Shown piece by piece: positions 6,789 to 8,395 of a stretch of 8,395 nucleotides of DNA. The stretch spans positions 1-8,395 of the forward strand of contig JAITWQ010000075.1 of NCBI GenBank assembly GCA_031285215.1. The letters are read 5' to 3'. The stretch is from Syntrophobacterales bacterium. Its GTDB lineage: Bacteria; Desulfobacterota; Syntrophia; Syntrophales; JAAYKM01. The position numbers and the translations under genes were made by a program. Position 1 is the first letter of the stretch. The number at the start of each line of letters is the position of its first letter. The notes beneath the pieces were generated by a model. The model was not told where the DNA came from and did no database searches. It saw nothing but the letters and a program-made list of their open reading frames with translations.

Positions 6789-6846
6789 AGGACAGCACGT
6801 TCATGGGGTTTTGGGGAAATGATTCTTGCGATCAATGAATGTAATA

Positions 6847-6874
6847 TTGACATGGGCGTGTTTATCTTTTAAAT
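6847..6874 (+). promoter_or_regulatory. promoter of the tolQRA operon
   Basis: A perfect -35 box, TTGACA (6847-6852), is followed after 16 bp by TTAAAT (6869-6874); TAAATA at 17 bp (6870-6875) is an alternative. Transcription would start near 6881, about 35 bp before the tolQ ATG. The -10 box and the start point both fall inside the palindrome at 6862-6900. I see no terminator between the upstream permease gene and this promoter, so some read-through from upstream is possible. Confidence 0.65.
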
Positions 6875-6900
6875 ACAAACAGTTTGTTTATCAAAGATAA
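6862..6900. promoter_or_regulatory. 39-bp near-perfect palindrome over the tolQ promoter, probable operator
   Basis: The sequence is symmetric about A6881. The outer arms TTATCTTT (6862-6869) and AAAGATAA (6893-6900) are perfect. The inner arms ACAAAC (6875-6880) and GTTTGT (6882-6887) are also perfect. Counting every position, 16 of 19 pairs match; the exceptions are 6870/6892, 6872/6890 and 6874/6888. It covers the -10 box and the predicted start point and ends one base before the GGGGGA ribosome binding site. A repressor bound here would block polymerase directly. The inner part resembles TetR-family operators in style, but no regulator is encoded nearby and I cannot name one. A role as an mRNA hairpin is less likely, since about half would lie upstream of the predicted start. 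Confidence 0.6.
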
Positions 6901-6915
6901 GGGGGATGTGTCACT

Positions 6916-7653
6916 ATGCCTTCCGCAGAGTCCGTCGCGATGGGTGGTAATTTTCATAACAGTGTTTTAGGAATGATTACGGAGGCAGGCCTTGTTGTTC
7001 AGTTTGTGCTGCTGCTGTTGTTCTTTTTCTCCGTGACATCCTGGGCAATTACTTTTTTGAAGTATCGTGAGCTTGGAAAAATAAGGAAGGAAAACAATCG
7101 TTTCCTTGATCTTTTTGCCAAAGCCGGCAAAATATCCGATCTTAATTCCGAATCTCAAACGTTCAAAACATCAACGGTGGCGGAAGTTTTTCGTGTAGGA
7201 TATGCGGAACTGATTGCCATGACGAAAACAAAGGCGGCGAAAGTTCTTGGCGTCGATGAAGGGCCGTCTTTGCAGGCAGACAATGGAATCAGCCTTTTGC
7301 TGGAAAGGGTTTTGGGAAGGACCTGTTCCTCGGAAACCGCCAAGATGGAGCGTACCCTGGGATTTCTGGCCACAACGGGAAATATTTGCCCGTTCATCGG
7401 TTTGTTCGGAACCGTTTGGGGGATCATGCAAACATTCCAGGATATTGGTGCGCGTGGTTCGGCGACATTGGCTGTCGTTGCGCCTGGTATTTCTGAGGCC
7501 CTGATTGCGACGGCGGCAGGGCTTGCCGCAGCTATTCCCGCAGTTATTTTTTATAATTATTTTCTCAATCGTATTCGTGAGATCTCTGTGGAAACGGATA
7601 ATTTCGCCATTGATTTGCTGAATCTGATTGAACGTTACCACAGTAAGGAATAG
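6916..7653 (+). CDS. tolQ: Tol-Pal system proton channel subunit TolQ
   Basis: Inner-membrane subunit of the TolQ-TolR motor, which uses proton flow to energise TolA and drive outer-membrane constriction and stability. The 245 residues show three membrane segments at about 24-48, 150-174 and 184-214. The second carries GLFGTVWGIMQTF (162-174) and the third APGISEALIATAAGLAAAIPAV (189-210). T166 and T199 are spaced exactly like the channel-lining T145 and T178 of E. coli TolQ. The protein is about 15 residues longer than the E. coli one, mostly in the cytoplasmic loop between segments one and two. GGGGGA (6901-6906) precedes ATG 6916. ExbB is the close paralogue, but the downstream tolR and tolA-like genes favour TolQ. 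It is the first gene of the operon, under the palindromic promoter. Confidence 0.92.
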   Translation: MPSAESVAMGGNFHNSVLGMITEAGLVVQFVLLLLFFFSVTSWAITFLKYRELGKIRKENNRFLDLFAKAGKISDLNSESQTFKTSTVAEVFRVGYAELIAMTKTKAAKVLGVDEGPSLQADNGISLLLERVLGRTCSSETAKMERTLGFLATTGNICPFIGLFGTVWGIMQTFQDIGARGSATLAVVAPGISEALIATAAGLAAAIPAVIFYNYFLNRIREISVETDNFAIDLLNLIERYHSKE

Positions 7654-7659
7654 GGCATT

Positions 7660-8088
7660 ATGAAATTGCTCAGACGGCATCAGTTTTCCGGACACCGCCC
7701 CATGGCGGATATCAATGTAACTCCTTTGGTGGACGTTGTTTTGGTACTGCTGATTATTTTTATGGTCGCCGCTCCCATGCTGCAGATGGGCATTGACGTG
7801 AATCTGCCCAAAGTAACGGCCAAAAGCGTTGACGTTACGGAAGAAAAACTTGTTCTCACAATAGATAATAACCGGCAGATTTTTCTAAATAAAACTCTTC
7901 TTTCCCTCCAGGAGCTAAAAACCAAGCTGGAAGCCATTTTCCAGGATCGTATTGACCGGGAAGTTTATATGAGGGCGGACAGGGATGTACCCTATGGTTT
8001 TGTTGTGGAAGTAATGTCAGAAATAAGAAAAGCCGGAGTGGACAGACTAGGGATGGTGACGGAGCCGCCGCAAGAGAGAGCTGAATGA
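7660..8088 (+). CDS. tolR: Tol-Pal system protein TolR (ExbD/TolR family)
   Basis: A 142-residue inner-membrane protein with one N-terminal membrane helix (about 23-41) and a periplasmic domain. The hallmark DINVTPLVDVVLVLLIIFMV (17-36) contains the proton-carrying aspartate at D25, equivalent to D23 of E. coli TolR. The periplasmic domain ends in the conserved VYMRADRDVPYGFVVEVMSE (102-121) and the AGVDRLGMVTEP closing strand, both typical of the family. It pairs with TolQ to form the rotary motor that energises TolA. It starts 6 bp after the tolQ stop, using GGAATAGGG as a moderate ribosome binding site, and its stop overlaps the next start as ATGA (8085-8088), a sign of coupled translation. 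ExbD is the alternative name, but the gene order favours TolR. Confidence 0.93.
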   Translation: MKLLRRHQFSGHRPMADINVTPLVDVVLVLLIIFMVAAPMLQMGIDVNLPKVTAKSVDVTEEKLVLTIDNNRQIFLNKTLLSLQELKTKLEAIFQDRIDREVYMRADRDVPYGFVVEVMSEIRKAGVDRLGMVTEPPQERAE

Positions 8089-8395
8089 TCAAATCGCCAG
8101 ACGCTATTGTCCCTGATCGATATTGGTTGAAAGCGCTGCAACACCGGAGGTCTCGCTCAAAGCGGGTGTTGCGTTTAAAAAAAGTATTTTTTGTTTCCCT
8201 TGTTGTTCATGCCGTTCTGATATCCGTGTTTGCCTTTCGCCCCATGGCGGCGCCTGCCAGGCTGACATTTGGCCCTCATTACACGGTTGATCTGGTGCGC
8301 AGCGTTGACGGCCCGATGCGTCAGCCGCGCAGCGCTGCTCCACAAAATACTTTTTCAGAAGAAATGAAAGGAATTTTCAAAGAAAAGAGCAAGGA
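8085..8395 (+). CDS. tolA: TolA/TonB-like energy transducer, N-terminal part (partial)
   Basis: An open frame beginning at ATG 8085, overlapping the tolR stop, and running off the right edge after 103 codons. A basic cytoplasmic stretch (HRRSRSKRVLRLKK, 20-33) precedes one membrane helix at about 34-51. That helix contains S38 and H42 in an S-x-x-x-H arrangement, the motif through which TolA and TonB contact their motor proteins. The start of a periplasmic region follows, turning polar and Lys/Glu-rich near the edge, as expected for the start of TolA's long domain II. TolA spans the periplasm and links the TolQR motor to Pal and TolB. TonB is the alternative, but third place in a tolQ-tolR operon favours TolA. 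The C-terminal domain lies outside the window and would settle it. Confidence 0.8.
   Translation, partial: MIKSPDAIVPDRYWLKALQHRRSRSKRVLRLKKVFFVSLVVHAVLISVFAFRPMAAPARLTFGPHYTVDLVRSVDGPMRQPRSAAPQNTFSEEMKGIFKEKSK
8138..8172 (+). other. stem-loop within the early tolA coding region
   Basis: GCAACACC (8138-8145) and GGTGTTGC (8165-8172) form a perfect 8-bp stem. A second small hairpin, CGCT/AGCG (8154-8164), stacks directly on its inner side. It lies about 50 bases after the tolA start, and an A-rich stretch follows rather than T, so it is not a terminator. It could slow ribosomes or stabilise the message, but chance is also possible. Confidence 0.3.

Noticed and set aside
7171..7695. 174-codon minus-strand open frame opposite tolQ
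   Set aside because: It is a shadow of tolQ, whose membrane segments and channel threonines are clear; the antisense product has no recognisable features.

Overview
The window looks like ordinary chromosomal DNA of an anaerobic Gram-negative bacterium. I place it in the former Deltaproteobacteria (Desulfobacterota, Syntrophales-like) by inference only. The reasons are a phenylacetate-CoA ligase followed by a tandem-ACT protein, an atpZ-atpI-atpB block, and a tolQ-tolR-tolA operon, which implies an outer membrane. There are ten complete genes, one gene tail at the left edge and one gene start at the right edge. I see no transposase, phage gene, CRISPR array, rRNA or tRNA.

Layout. (1) Bases 1-69 are the end of an unidentified plus-strand gene. 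(2) Bases 126-1961 (+) hold a sigma70-like promoter, paaK and a tandem-ACT gene, probably one operon for CoA activation of an aryl acid with an amino-acid-responsive partner. (3) Bases 2102-3867 (-) hold, in transcription order, atpZ, atpI and atpB (F0 subunit a), a strong terminator, and then a small exported DUF4124 protein with its own putative promoter. The subunit c gene atpE is absent from this block. (4) Bases 3868-4139 are a divergent intergenic region with several consecutive stem-loops. (5) Bases 4140-4883 (+) encode a LoiP-type M48 lipoprotein protease, followed by a strong terminator lying inside an 11-bp inverted repeat. (6) Bases 5008-6788 (+) hold a xylose-isomerase-like TIM-barrel enzyme and, 5 bp later, a single DppB/OppB-type permease with none of its usual partners. 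(7) Bases 6847-8395 (+) hold a promoter with a consensus -35 box, a 39-bp near-perfect palindrome over its -10 and start region, then tolQ, tolR and the start of tolA.

How the genes fit together. The atp genes build or assist the F0 proton channel. TolQRA uses the proton gradient to keep the outer membrane joined to the cell wall during division. The LoiP-like lipoprotein is probably an envelope quality-control protease. The paaK/ACT pair is catabolic. The isomerase/permease pair has no evident substrate.

I found no clearly new multi-gene system. The most distinctive signal is the 39-bp palindrome at 6862-6900 (16 of 19 positions paired around one central base), which suggests dedicated repression of the tol operon. 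Next are the missing atpE, the orphan permease and the structured atpZ/loiP intergenic region.
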